Source: VAYN01 sp963702075 (GTDB taxonomy: Bacteria; Actinomycetota; Thermoleophilia; Solirubrobacterales; 70-9). Taken from it: a stretch of 64,000 bases of DNA. Below are positions 44,039 to 51,597 of this stretch, piece by piece; the stretch's first letter is position 1; each line of letters begins with the position of its first letter. The notes beneath the pieces were generated by a model. It worked only from the letters and a program-made list of their open reading frames with translations. It searched no databases and was not told the origin of the DNA. Both the position numbers and the translations under genes were made by a program. Where the stretch lies: contig OY969703.1 in the NCBI GenBank assembly GCA_963702075.1, forward strand, positions 2,046,001 to 2,110,000, written 5' to 3'.

Positions 44039-44910
44039 ACCGCCGCGAGGTCCTCGTCGCCGTGCTTCTCTGCGACCGCGGCCATCCGCTCGCGGATCGC
44101 CGCCAGCATCGGCAGCTCGAGGCCGGCTTCCTCGGCGGCTTCGAGGGCGAGACCGGCGTCCTTTGCAGCCAGGGAAAGCCGGAAGGATGGAGTGAAGTCC
44201 CGCTCCAACATCGCTTTCGCCTTCAAACGCATGTAGGGCAGGTCGAGTGGCCCTTCGGCAACCGCGTCGAGCGCGGTCTGAGGATCGATGCCGACCGCCT
44301 CGACCAGCGCCAGCATCTCGGCGGTGCCCTCGACGACGCTGACGATCCAGCTGTTGACCGCGACCTTGAGGCGGCTGCCGGCGCCGGCTTCGCCGATCCA
44401 CAAGGTGCGTTTGCCGATTGCGTCGAACAGCGGCTCTAGCCGCTCGCGCGCCTGCTCGGGGCCGGAGCCGAGGATCACCAGCTGTCCTTTTTCGGCCGGT
44501 TCCTTCGTCCCCAGGACGGGGGCGTCGACCAAGATCGCCCCTGCCTGCTCCGCCAGCTCGGCGCAGTGCGCCGTTGCCTCGAGACCGATCGTGCTCGCCT
44601 GCAGCCAGATCGCGCCCGGGCGGACGGCGGCCAGGGCGCCGTCGGGTCCTTCGACCGCAGCCAGCACCGCTTCGCCGTCGCTCAGCATCGTCAGGACCAC
44701 GTCGGCCTCGCTCGCCGCCTCACGAGGGCTCTCGCAGACCTCGACTCCGCCACGCTCGGCGAGGTCGCCGATCTTCTCAGCCGTGCGGTTCCAGGCACGG
44801 ACACGGAAACTCTGTGCGAGGTTGGCGCCGATCCCCTTACCCATCGTGCCGCCGGCACCCAAGAGCGCGATGGTCGCGACGCGGTCGGGCATGGCATTCG
44901 GGGCAGGCAT
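44011..44910 (-). CDS. NAD(P)-dependent beta-hydroxyacid dehydrogenase family (3-hydroxyisobutyrate type)
   Basis: 299 residues. N-terminal Rossmann fold: IALLGAGGTMGKGIGANL (G-x-G-x-x-G). Substrate motif DAPVLGTKEPAEKGQLVIL (usual DAPVSGG...), catalytic lysine in SRLKVAVNSWIV, and the C-terminal helical domain (LAAKDAGLALEAAEEAG). It could oxidise 3-hydroxyisobutyrate, tartronate semialdehyde or an imine; the motif change at LGTKE leaves it open. Either ATG (44910 or 44892) could be used. Confidence 0.85.
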   Translation of the reverse strand: MPAPNAMPDRVATIALLGAGGTMGKGIGANLAQSFRVRAWNRTAEKIGDLAERGGVEVCESPREAASEADVVLTMLSDGEAVLAAVEGPDGALAAVRPGAIWLQASTIGLEATAHCAELAEQAGAILVDAPVLGTKEPAEKGQLVILGSGPEQARERLEPLFDAIGKRTLWIGEAGAGSRLKVAVNSWIVSVVEGTAEMLALVEAVGIDPQTALDAVAEGPLDLPYMRLKAKAMLERDFTPSFRLSLAAKDAGLALEAAEEAGLELPMLAAIRERMAAVAEKHGDEDLAAVYRASSPSA

Positions 44911-45013
44911 GAAGCACTGGTTCCCCAGCCCGGTGTGGAGAAACCAGCGCTCCGCAATTTCCGTAAAGGTCGAACAAGAAAACCAAATACTGAGGTTGGC
45001 CCAACCGGCTCAG

Positions 45014-45304
45014 ATGCAGGATGTTTCTCGCGTGGAGGAGAGGAAGCGCGGGAGGGGTAGGCAGGAAATCGTGCGAGCTTTGTCGCACCCGATCAGGGTG
45101 GAGATCCTGCAGGCCCTGCACGGCAGGGTTGCCAGCCCTGCCGAACTGTCGCGTGAGATCGGCCAGCGACCAGCCGTCGTCTCCTACCACGCCAGCACGC
45201 TGCTGAGGTGCGGCTGCGTCGAGCTCGTCAGCAGCCGTGCGCAACGGGGCGCGATCGAAAACTTCTTCGCCGTCACGCCCCACTCGCTGTTCAGCGACAG
45301 CTAG
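45014..45304 (+). CDS. small ArsR-like winged-helix regulator
   Basis: 96 residues from ATG (MQDVSRVEERKRGRG). Winged helix: IVRALSHPIRVEILQALHG, VASPAELSREIGQRPAVVSYHASTLL, CVELVSSRAQRGAIENFFAVT. It matches the DNA-binding half of the protein at 35882-36511 closely (shared HP-RV-IL, VASP, YH, QRGA) but lacks its C-terminal domain. Metal-sensing cysteines are absent. The stop overlaps the convergent zinc-ribbon gene by 14 bases. Confidence 0.8.
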   Translation: MQDVSRVEERKRGRGRQEIVRALSHPIRVEILQALHGRVASPAELSREIGQRPAVVSYHASTLLRCGCVELVSSRAQRGAIENFFAVTPHSLFSDS

Positions 45305-45518
45305 CTAACTCTTCGTTTCGCCGGCCTGTTTGGCCAACGGCGGCTCGACGAGCTTTACCTGCGGGAGCTGCCTCGCCGTGAACGTCCTGGCGCTGCCAGC
45401 CGAGCTCGAAGGTCAGCGGGACCTGAATCTTCTCTTTCGCCAGGCACCTCGGGCATGAGGTCCAGGACGAAGCTGCCTGGGCCGAGTATCCGCTTCCACA
45501 GCTGTCACACCGAAACAT
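45291..45518 (-). CDS. small zinc-ribbon protein
   Basis: 75 residues. The N-terminal half is a zinc ribbon (MFRCDSCGSGYS and SCPRCLAKEK, four Cys spaced C-x2-C...C-x2-C), followed by a basic, less ordered tail. Ribosome site GGGAGA precedes the ATG by about three bases. Its upstream region contains a SigB/SigF-type promoter (45564-45589), 46 bases from the start. The C-terminal end overlaps the winged-helix gene in opposite orientation, and could be non-essential. Function unknown. Confidence 0.6.
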   Translation of the reverse strand: MFRCDSCGSGYSAQAASSWTSCPRCLAKEKIQVPLTFELGWQRQDVHGEAAPAGKARRAAVGQTGRRNEELASCR

Positions 45519-45563
45519 GATCTCCCGCTTTCTCCCATCCGTCTAAAGCCGTCGGCGGCTTCA

Positions 45564-45589
45564 CTACCCTTGGGCCAAGGGGGCAAAAC
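45564..45589 (-). promoter_or_regulatory. SigB/SigF-type promoter of the zinc-ribbon gene
   Basis: On the minus strand: GTTT (45586-45589), 16 bases, GGGTAG (45564-45569). It lies 46 bases before the ATG at 45518. Confidence 0.6.
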
Positions 45590-45643
45590 GCGGTTACCGC
45601 AAAGCGGGACCGCACGGAGCGAGCTTTTCGAAGAGGTAGTTTC

Positions 45644-47878
45644 TTGAGTGGGATGAGCGAGCCACAGGAACTCGAGCTGTGGCGCTATCTGCAGAGTCAG
45701 CGCGAACTGGCCGCGCGCCTGATCGAGGGCGACTCACTGGAGCAGGTGGCGCCGCGCTTCCTCGAAATCGTCGCCGACCTGCTGCGCTGGGAGGCCGGGG
45801 CGATGTGGGAAGTGGTCGACGACTCCGAGCCGCTGCGGCTGGTCGCGGGCTGGAGCGCCAAGGAGCTCGACGCGCGGCCGCTCTGGCGCCGCAGCCGCGA
45901 ACTCAAATTCAAACGCGGCACCGGCCTGCCCGGCGACGCCTGGGACACGGGGCAGATCGCGCTTGCCCCCAACTACCGCGACTATCCGACGACCGCCCCG
46001 CGATACCAGGTCTCCGCCGAAATGGGGCTGGAGGCGGCGCTGGCGATCCCGGTCCCGACCGGCGACCCCGAGCACGTCTTGGCGGTCGCCGAGTTCCACA
46101 CCCTTTCCTTCGAAGCGCAGTCGCAGGAGCTGATGGCCCTGCTGGCCGGCTTCGCCGACCAGCTCGGCACCTTCATCGCCCGGCGCCGGGCGGAGGCGAA
46201 GAGCGCCGAGGCCGAGCGCTTCCGCCAGCACCTGGCCGAGGTCGTCCGCGGCACCCAGGACGCGGTGCTCAGCAAGGACCTCGACGGCGTGGTAACCACC
46301 TGGAACCCGGCCGCCACCCGCCTCTACGGCTACTCGCCGGAAGAAGCGATCGGGCGCCACGTCTCCTTCATCGTCCCCTCCGACCACAAAGACGAGGAGA
46401 CGGTGATCCTCGACCGGGTGATGCGCGGCGAACGCCTCGACACCTACGAGACCGAGCGGATCCGCGCCGACGGCGCCAGGATCTCCGTCTCCCTCACCGT
46501 CTCCCCCATCCGCAGCCCGATGCGCGGGCTGATCGGCGCCTCCGTCGTCGCCCGCGACATCACCGACCAGGTTCGGCGGCGGCGGGCGCAGGAGTTCCTG
46601 GTCGCCGCCAGCCGCCTGCTCGACAGCTCGCTCGACCCGGAGGAGACGGCGCGGACGATCGTTTCCACGGCGGTGCCGGAGCTGGCCGAGATCTGCCTGA
46701 TCGACTTCCGCCGCGCCGACGGCTGGTACGGCGACAGCATCGCCGCCGGCGCCGATCCGGAGATGGCGGCGCGGCTCGAGCAGATCCGCCGCGCCACTCC
46801 GCTCGACCCGGGTGGCGAGCACCCGGTGGCGCAGGTGCTGCGCCTGAACCAGCCGATGATCTGGCGCGACCTGAAGGCGCCGGAGGTGGTCGACAAGGTC
46901 TCGCAGAACGCGGACCACCTGCAGCTGATGCGCGAGGCCGGTTACAACTCCGCCGCCGTCGTGCCGCTGGTCGCCCGCGGCCGCGTCCTCGGCGCCCTCT
47001 CCTTCCTCCACGCCCACGGCGACCTGCGCTACGACCCGGGCGACCTCGACTTCCTCTCCGAGCTCGGCGAGCGGGCGGCGCTGGCGCTCGACAACGCCCG
47101 CCTCTATCGCGAGCGCGACCGGGTGGCGAAAAGCCTGCAGCGGGGATTGCGGCCACCGCGGCCCACCGAGGTCGAAGGCCTGGACATCTCCGTCGTCTTC
47201 GAGGCTGCCGGCGAGGGAATCGAAATCGGCGGCGACCTCTACGACGTGCTGCCGACCGAGAACGGCTGCTGGATCCTCGTCGGCGACGTCGCCGGCAAGG
47301 GCAGCACCGCGGCCAGCGTCTCGGTGGCCGTGCGCCACTCGGTGCGCGGGCTGACCCGGGAGATCGCCGAGCCCGACGAGGTGCTGGGGCGGGTCAACGA
47401 GCTGCTGCTGGCCGGCGACAGCCTCAACGACTTCGCAACGGCGATGCTGGCCCGCCTGCAACGAGAGGAGTCGGGCTGGCGCCTCATCCTCGCCTCGGCG
47501 GGTCATCCACCGGCGGTGCTGACCGGGGATGCGGCGCCGGAGCTGCTCGGTGGCGGCACCGTGCTCGGTGCTTGGGAGAAGCCGAACGTCGAGCGCCACG
47601 AGTGCGTGCTCGGCCCCGCCGCCACGCTCACCCTCTGCACCGACGGCTGGCTCGAGGCGGGGCCGGTGGCAAGCCACCAGGGGCCGGAGGCCTTCGCCGA
47701 GATGACCCAGGCGCTCGCGGGGCTGGAGCTCGACGAGCTGACCGACCGCTTGCGCGCCGACGCCGTGGCCCGCAGCGCCGGGACCTTGCGCGACGACCTC
47801 GTCGTCCTAGCCGTCCGCCCCCGGGCGCATTCGGCGCAAGCCGAAGCGCCGCGGGAGCTGGCGGTCGAAGCTAGCTAG
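45644..47878 (+). CDS. GAF-PAS-GAF-SpoIIE/RsbU-type phosphatase
   Basis: 744 residues from a TTG with AGAGG seven bases upstream (an ATG three codons later is the alternative). Domains: GAF (about 15-185, LRWEAGAMWEVVDDSEPLRLV), PAS (190-310, VVRGTQDAVLSKDLDGVVTTWNPAATRLYGYSPEEAIG), GAF (320-490), then PP2C-type SpoIIE phosphatase (about 505-725: GGDLYDVLPTENGCWILVGDVAGKGSTAA, with metal-binding DGW at LCTDGWLEAG). Such proteins dephosphorylate a STAS anti-anti-sigma and switch on the stress sigma factor, here probably the one at 38613. The PAS and GAF parts would be the sensors (redox, light or small ligand). Confidence 0.9.
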   Translation: MSGMSEPQELELWRYLQSQRELAARLIEGDSLEQVAPRFLEIVADLLRWEAGAMWEVVDDSEPLRLVAGWSAKELDARPLWRRSRELKFKRGTGLPGDAWDTGQIALAPNYRDYPTTAPRYQVSAEMGLEAALAIPVPTGDPEHVLAVAEFHTLSFEAQSQELMALLAGFADQLGTFIARRRAEAKSAEAERFRQHLAEVVRGTQDAVLSKDLDGVVTTWNPAATRLYGYSPEEAIGRHVSFIVPSDHKDEETVILDRVMRGERLDTYETERIRADGARISVSLTVSPIRSPMRGLIGASVVARDITDQVRRRRAQEFLVAASRLLDSSLDPEETARTIVSTAVPELAEICLIDFRRADGWYGDSIAAGADPEMAARLEQIRRATPLDPGGEHPVAQVLRLNQPMIWRDLKAPEVVDKVSQNADHLQLMREAGYNSAAVVPLVARGRVLGALSFLHAHGDLRYDPGDLDFLSELGERAALALDNARLYRERDRVAKSLQRGLRPPRPTEVEGLDISVVFEAAGEGIEIGGDLYDVLPTENGCWILVGDVAGKGSTAASVSVAVRHSVRGLTREIAEPDEVLGRVNELLLAGDSLNDFATAMLARLQREESGWRLILASAGHPPAVLTGDAAPELLGGGTVLGAWEKPNVERHECVLGPAATLTLCTDGWLEAGPVASHQGPEAFAEMTQALAGLELDELTDRLRADAVARSAGTLRDDLVVLAVRPRAHSAQAEAPRELAVEAS

Positions 47879-48563
47879 AGCGTTTCGCGCCGGCTTTTTT
47901 CGTTTTCCGCGCTGCTGGTTTTTTTGCCCGAGCTTTGGCGGGGCGTGATTTTTTCGCCGAGCTTTTTGGTTTCGCCGCTTTCGCTCTCGGCGTTTTGCGT
48001 TTGGCCGCTTTCGCTCTTTTCGTTTTGCGGCCCGAGGAGGCAGCGCGGCGCAGCGAGGCGGGGATGTCCTCACGCACGACCGCGTTGGTCAGCTGCTTGA
48101 TCTGGCCCTGGAGGAAGGAGGCCATTTTTTCCTCCTCGCGCCGGATTGCTTTCGCGAGCTTCGCCGTCTCGGAGTCGCGGACTTTTTCGGCCAGCGTCTC
48201 GATCGCGAGGTAGGTGGCGATCTCCTCGTGCTCGTTGAAGTACTCGGTCTTGGCGTTCTTCAGCATTTTCTCCTGCTCGCCGCCACCGCGGATCGCGTGC
48301 AGCGGTCCCTTCGCCAGAGCGGTGACTTTGCCAACGGCACCTTGCAGCGTCTGCCCACCGCCGCCGAGCTGTTTGATCCGGCGCTCGACCTGTTTGGCGT
48401 GGGATTTCGTCTCTTTGAGGTGCTGCTGCAGCCGTTTTTTGTACGGCCCTTTTACCGTCATCGCGATGTGCGCCTGCAGGGCGGCCTCTAGTTCGCGCTC
48501 CTTGCCGTATGCCTCGCTCAGGTACTGGACCAGCTTCGCATCGCGCTCGTTCATGTCCGCCAT
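47871..48563 (-). CDS. DUF892-like four-helix protein with histone-H1-like basic tail
   Basis: 230 residues, ATG start with AAGGAGG upstream. Residues 1-165 are helical and related to the YciE/DUF892 ferritin-like family (ERDAKLVQYLSEAYGKERELEAAL, HEEIATYLAIETLAEKVRDSETAKLAKAI, REEEKMASFLQGQI). Residues 170-230 are a Lys/Ala/Arg/Pro-rich tail like histone H1 (RKTKRAKAAKRKTPRAKAAK), which would bind DNA. Together these suggest a stress-induced DNA-coating protein, similar in idea to Dps with a tail. A SigB/SigF promoter lies 55 bases upstream. Its 3' end overlaps the phosphatase gene by eight bases. Confidence 0.75.
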   Translation of the reverse strand: MADMNERDAKLVQYLSEAYGKERELEAALQAHIAMTVKGPYKKRLQQHLKETKSHAKQVERRIKQLGGGGQTLQGAVGKVTALAKGPLHAIRGGGEQEKMLKNAKTEYFNEHEEIATYLAIETLAEKVRDSETAKLAKAIRREEEKMASFLQGQIKQLTNAVVREDIPASLRRAASSGRKTKRAKAAKRKTPRAKAAKPKSSAKKSRPAKARAKKPAARKTKKAGAKRSS

Positions 48564-48617
48564 CGCGACTTTGCGCCTCCTTGGGTGGTTGCTGTTGAAG
48601 TTCGTCAGTGAACTCGG

Positions 48618-48642
48618 GTACCCAGCGCTATTAGCGTGAAAC
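48618..48642 (-). promoter_or_regulatory. SigB/SigF-type promoter of the DUF892-like gene
   Basis: On the minus strand: GTTT (48639-48642), 15 bases, GGGTAC (48618-48623). It lies 55 bases before the ATG at 48563. Confidence 0.65.
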
Positions 48643-48700
48643 TGGGCGCGGGCAGGGTAATGGCTTCGCGTGCGAATGCTCGCCCGCCTCGCGAGCGGCG

Positions 48701-48877
48701 CGGGCGATCACCGTCGCCGGGATGATCCTCGCCCTCTCCTTCGCCGCCGTCGCCCTGATCCCGATCGAGGCCTTTCGCGAGCTCGCCTTCGCCCTCAGCG
48801 TCGGCCTCCTCCTCGACACCCTTCTCGCCCGCACCCTGCTGATCCCAGCGCTGGTCAGCCTCTTCGGAACCGACTAA
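48701..48877 (+). pseudogene. C-terminal remnant of an MMPL/RND-type transporter
   Basis: 59 codons encode the end of an MMPL-family membrane protein: AITVAGMILALSFAAVALIP, then EAFRELAFALSVGLLLDTLLARTLLIPALVSLFG, ending in TAA. This is the last two helices of such transporters and is far too short to work alone. Nothing of the rest of the gene is visible upstream. An ATG at 48722 could start a 51-residue peptide but there is no ribosome site. It is a decayed gene left beside the DUF892-like gene. Confidence 0.6.
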
Positions 48878-48879
48878 CC

Positions 48880-48930
48880 CGAACTGCATCAACTTTTCCA
48901 CCTGCTGGATAGATAAGTTGATGCAGTTCG
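48880..48930. repeat. 16-bp perfect inverted repeat after the MMPL remnant
   Basis: CGAACTGCATCAACTT (48880-48895) pairs with AAGTTGATGCAGTTCG (48915-48930), 19-base loop. It is AT-richer than its surroundings and directly follows the MMPL remnant stop. It ends three bases before the amidase start, so it would sit in its leader. It could be an operator, a terminator, or a mobile-element end. Confidence 0.75.
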
Positions 48931-48933
48931 CTT

Positions 48934-49584
48934 GTGGGACCTCTCGCCGCCCTGTTGACGTCCGCGTTGCTTGCGGCTTCGCCTGCGCCCGCTGCACGGG
49001 TTGCGCGGCCGGCGATCGCGAATTGGCCGATCCCGTTCGGGGCGAAACGGAAGCGGGAGATGGCCGCCTACTCTGAGCGGCACTACGGCGAACGGGCCTG
49101 GCGACTGCGGCATCCGCACGTGATCGTCGAGCACATGTCGCAGACGAGCAGCGCCCGCGCCGTCTACAACGCCTTCGCGCCCGACGTGCCCGACGTCGAG
49201 CTGCACGAGCTGCCCAACGTCTGCTCGCACTTCGTGATCGACTCCTCGGGGCGGATCTTCCGTCTCGTCAATCTGCGCACCCGCTGCCGCCACACCGTCG
49301 GCCTCAACTGGACGGCGATCGGGATCGAGCACGTCGGCTACGGCGACGGCGACGCCCTCGGCAACCCGCGCGAGCTGCATGCCTCGCTGCGGCTGACGCA
49401 GTGGCTGCGGTGCAAGTTCCACATCCGCGTCCACGACGTGATCGGGCACGCGGAGAGCCTCAGCTCCCCCTATCACCGCGAGCTGGTGCCGAGCCTGCGC
49501 CGGCAGACCCACGGCGACTGGCGCCACGGCTCGATGCGGGTCTACCGGCGCAAGCTGAGGCGCCTCGGTCGCTGCCCGGGCTAG
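48934..49584 (+). CDS. N-acetylmuramoyl-L-alanine amidase / peptidoglycan recognition (Amidase_2) domain protein
   Basis: 216 residues from a GTG. The N terminus (GPLAALLTSALLAASPAPAARVARP) is a signal peptide. The mature part is an Amidase_2 domain: first zinc His at VIVEHMSQTSSA (H67), SHFVIDSSGRIFRLVNLRTRCRHTVGLNWTAIGIEHVG, second His at DVIGHAESLSSPYHRE and third in THGDWRHG. These cleave amide bonds between MurNAc and the peptide of peptidoglycan. Basic C terminus (RVYRRKLRRLGRC). The 16-bp hairpin lies just upstream. Confidence 0.85.
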   Translation: MGPLAALLTSALLAASPAPAARVARPAIANWPIPFGAKRKREMAAYSERHYGERAWRLRHPHVIVEHMSQTSSARAVYNAFAPDVPDVELHELPNVCSHFVIDSSGRIFRLVNLRTRCRHTVGLNWTAIGIEHVGYGDGDALGNPRELHASLRLTQWLRCKFHIRVHDVIGHAESLSSPYHRELVPSLRRQTHGDWRHGSMRVYRRKLRRLGRCPG

Positions 49585-49715
49585 AGCCGGCCGAGCAGGA
49601 GCAGGACGAGCAGGATGATCGCGATCAGGCCGAGGATTCCCCCCGCCACGGCGACCTTGAGCAGGACCAGCACCAGCGCAATCACGATCAGAACGGCAAT
49701 CAGTCCACCGATCAT
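49581..49715 (-). CDS. 44-residue very hydrophobic membrane peptide
   Basis: ATG with AAAGGAGTG seven bases upstream, ending in TAG. The peptide is two hydrophobic stretches (GGLIAVLIVIALVLVLL and GGILGLIAIILLVLLLL) around KVAV, so one long or two short membrane helices, with no polar domain. A SigB/SigF-type promoter lies 42 bases upstream (49757-49781). Hydrophobic stress peptides of this kind are often found in such regulons. Its 3' end overlaps the amidase stop by four bases. Confidence 0.7.
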   Translation of the reverse strand: MIGGLIAVLIVIALVLVLLKVAVAGGILGLIAIILLVLLLLGRL

Positions 49716-49756
49716 CGTCACTCCTTTCGTCGAACCCTTGAACGGACCCGCGACCC

Positions 49757-49781
49757 GTACCCCTCGTCCAGATTGGGAAAC
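49757..49781 (-). promoter_or_regulatory. SigB/SigF-type promoter of the 44-residue membrane peptide
   Basis: On the minus strand: GTTT (49778-49781), 15 bases, GGGTAC (49757-49762). It lies 42 bases before the ATG at 49715, with a good ribosome site between. Confidence 0.65.
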
Positions 49782-49820
49782 CGGACCGGTCGCGCCGGGA
49801 GCGGCGAATACACTCAGTCA

Positions 49821-50027
49821 ATGAGCGAAGAGGCGATCCCCGGCTTCAAGGAGGGAGACAAGGTCTGGGTCCAGGACGCCGACGGCAAACGGCACCCCGG
49901 TGTCTTCGTCGGCGACAACGAAGCCGCCGGCTGGTTCGGCGGCGGCCCGAGCGCCTACGTCGCCCACCCCGAGGCCCATCAAGCAGAGGTCGTCTCGGTC
50001 TTCCGCATCACCCCTCGCGACGACTGA
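49821..50027 (+). CDS. small hypothetical protein with SH3-like pattern
   Basis: 68 residues from ATG (MSEEAIPGFKEGDKVWVQD). Short beta-strand segments (KVWVQDADGKRHPGVFVGD, AYVAHPEAHQAEVVSVFRI) are like an SH3-type or KOW-type barrel, rich in Gly. It overlaps the convergent GNAT gene by 20 bases. No family is recognised. Confidence 0.55.
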   Translation: MSEEAIPGFKEGDKVWVQDADGKRHPGVFVGDNEAAGWFGGGPSAYVAHPEAHQAEVVSVFRITPRDD

Positions 50028-50514
50028 TCTCCGCCAACGCGGAGATGCCGTCCTTCTCCAACCGGTGGATGATCCAGTCGTCGAGTTGCCGGGCGCCAAG
50101 GCCCTCGTAGAAGTTCAGCGCCGGTTCGTTCCAGTCCAGGGCCACCCACTCGAGCCGCACGTGCCCCCGCGCCTCGGCCAGTTGCGCGAGATGCTCCATT
50201 ACCGCCCGCCCGATGCCCCCACGCCGATGCTCGGGGCGGACGTAGACGTCCTCGAGCCAGATCCCCGAGCGGCACTCGAAGCTGGAGAAGGTGGTGAAGA
50301 AGAGCGCGTAGCCGACCGCTTCGCCGTCGGCCGTCTCGAGCAGCAGCGCCTCGGCCGCCTTCTCCTCGAAGAGAGAGCGGCGCAGCACCTCGGGGTCGCC
50401 GGTGACCTCGTCGGCGAGTTTCTCGTACTCGGCCAGCTCGAGGATCAGGTCGAAGAGGAGCTGGGCGTCCGCTTCGGTGGCGGCGCGGATCTGGAGGTCG
50501 TTGGCGTCGGCCAT
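50008..50514 (-). CDS. GNAT-family N-acetyltransferase (diamine acetyltransferase-like)
   Basis: 168 residues from ATG (MADANDLQIRAATEADAQLL). The acetyl-CoA loop is VYVRPEHRRGGIGRAVMEHL, preceded by ALFFTTFSSFECRSGIWLEDVY and followed by LEWVALDWNEPALNFYEGLGARQLDDW. These features fit the spermidine/diamine acetyltransferase (SAT) type: the F-S-[ST]-F segment and W-L-E-D are characteristic. A longer frame to 51426 exists but is only a shadow of the upstream gene. Substrate not proven. Confidence 0.8.
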   Translation of the reverse strand: MADANDLQIRAATEADAQLLFDLILELAEYEKLADEVTGDPEVLRRSLFEEKAAEALLLETADGEAVGYALFFTTFSSFECRSGIWLEDVYVRPEHRRGGIGRAVMEHLAQLAEARGHVRLEWVALDWNEPALNFYEGLGARQLDDWIIHRLEKDGISALAEISRREG

Positions 50515-50561
50515 CCGCCGCAGCCTAGGCGACCGGCTCGGGCCGCTCTCCGATGGCCATC

Positions 50562-51548
50562 TCAGCCGAGGCCGTCGAGGTGCGGCAGCACCTTGTTCTC
50601 GTAGGTGTCGATCGCGGCGATCGGGTCGGCGCCGGAGTTGTTCATCAGGGCGACGATCGTCGCCCCCATCGCTTCGACCTCGCGGATCCGTTCGACGTGG
50701 ACCTCGGGATCGGAAGAGACGATCAGGTCTTCCTTCAGCTCCTCGTCTGAGACCTGGCGCTTGCCCTCCTCGTGCATCGCCCTCGGGTCGTGCCACCGGT
50801 CTTCGTAGAACTCGTCTGGCTGCGACCCCTTCCAGACCCGGCAGCCCTCGAGCGCGGCATCGTCGTCCCGCGCCCAGGAGAAGGCGGCCTGGAGGACGAT
50901 CTCCCCCGGCTCCCGCCCGGCGTCCTCGGCGGCGCCGCGGTAGGCGTCGACGATCTCCGGCACCGCTTCGGGGTCGGCGAGAGTCCATAGGCCGTCGCCC
51001 TGCCGCCCCGCCACCGCCGCCGCTCTCGGCCCGAAAGCGGAGACGTAGATCGGCGGCCGCCGGTTCTCGGGGCGGCTGTGCAGGTAGGCCCGCTTGGTCG
51101 GGAAATGCTTGCCGGCGTCGATTAGGCGCTTGCCGTCCCAGAGGGCGCGGATCATCTCCAGCGCCTCCTCCATACGCTCGATCTGCTCGCCGACCGGGGG
51201 CCACTCGCCGCTGACGGGAACCTCGTTCAATGCCTCCCCCGACCCGACCCCCAGATAAGGGCGTCCCGGGAACATCAGCTCGAAGGTCGCCCAGGCTTGG
51301 GCGATCAGTACCGGGTGGTAGCGCGGACCGGGCGGGGTCACCGCGGTGCCGAACAGCGCCTGCTCGGTCGCCTGGGCGGCGGCGCCGAGCCACGGCCAGG
51401 CGCTTCCCGCCTCGCCCGGCTCCCACCAGGGCTGCAGGTGGTCGCTGCAGCCGATGCCGTCAAAGCCCGCCACGTCGGCGGCGACGGCCTGGCGCAACAG
51501 CTGGTCGGGCGGGAACTGCTCGTGGGCACAAAGGTGGAGGTAGCGCAT
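50562..51548 (-). CDS. F420-dependent LLM-class oxidoreductase (TIGR03557-type)
   Basis: 328 residues from ATG (MRYLHLCAHEQFPPDQLLRQ). It is a bacterial-luciferase-like (LLM) barrel with VAGFDGIGCSDHLQPWWEPGE, ALFGTAVTPPGPRYHPVLIAQAWATFELMFPGR, YLGVGSGEALNEVPVSGEWPP and IYVSAFGPRAAAVAG. These match the F420-dependent glucose-6-phosphate dehydrogenase-related subfamily; the substrate is open. Its presence means the host makes coenzyme F420. It lies 49 bases after the ferritin-like gene, same strand, and may be in one transcript. Confidence 0.88.
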   Translation of the reverse strand: MRYLHLCAHEQFPPDQLLRQAVAADVAGFDGIGCSDHLQPWWEPGEAGSAWPWLGAAAQATEQALFGTAVTPPGPRYHPVLIAQAWATFELMFPGRPYLGVGSGEALNEVPVSGEWPPVGEQIERMEEALEMIRALWDGKRLIDAGKHFPTKRAYLHSRPENRRPPIYVSAFGPRAAAVAGRQGDGLWTLADPEAVPEIVDAYRGAAEDAGREPGEIVLQAAFSWARDDDAALEGCRVWKGSQPDEFYEDRWHDPRAMHEEGKRQVSDEELKEDLIVSSDPEVHVERIREVEAMGATIVALMNNSGADPIAAIDTYENKVLPHLDGLG

Positions 51549-51597
51549 CGGGCTTCGTCCGATTCCCAAGCCGCGGCAAGGCCGCGGCGCCTGATTC

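Noticed and set aside
45679..47874. 731-codon frame overlapping the SpoIIE phosphatase gene, and a 647-codon frame on the other strand
   Set aside because: Both are Arg/Pro/Ala-rich shadows; the GAF-PAS-GAF-SpoIIE protein explains the region.
50008..51426. 472-codon frame joining the GNAT gene to upstream sequence
   Set aside because: The part before MADAND is a shadow of the F420 oxidoreductase gene; the GNAT family start fits the ATG at 50514.
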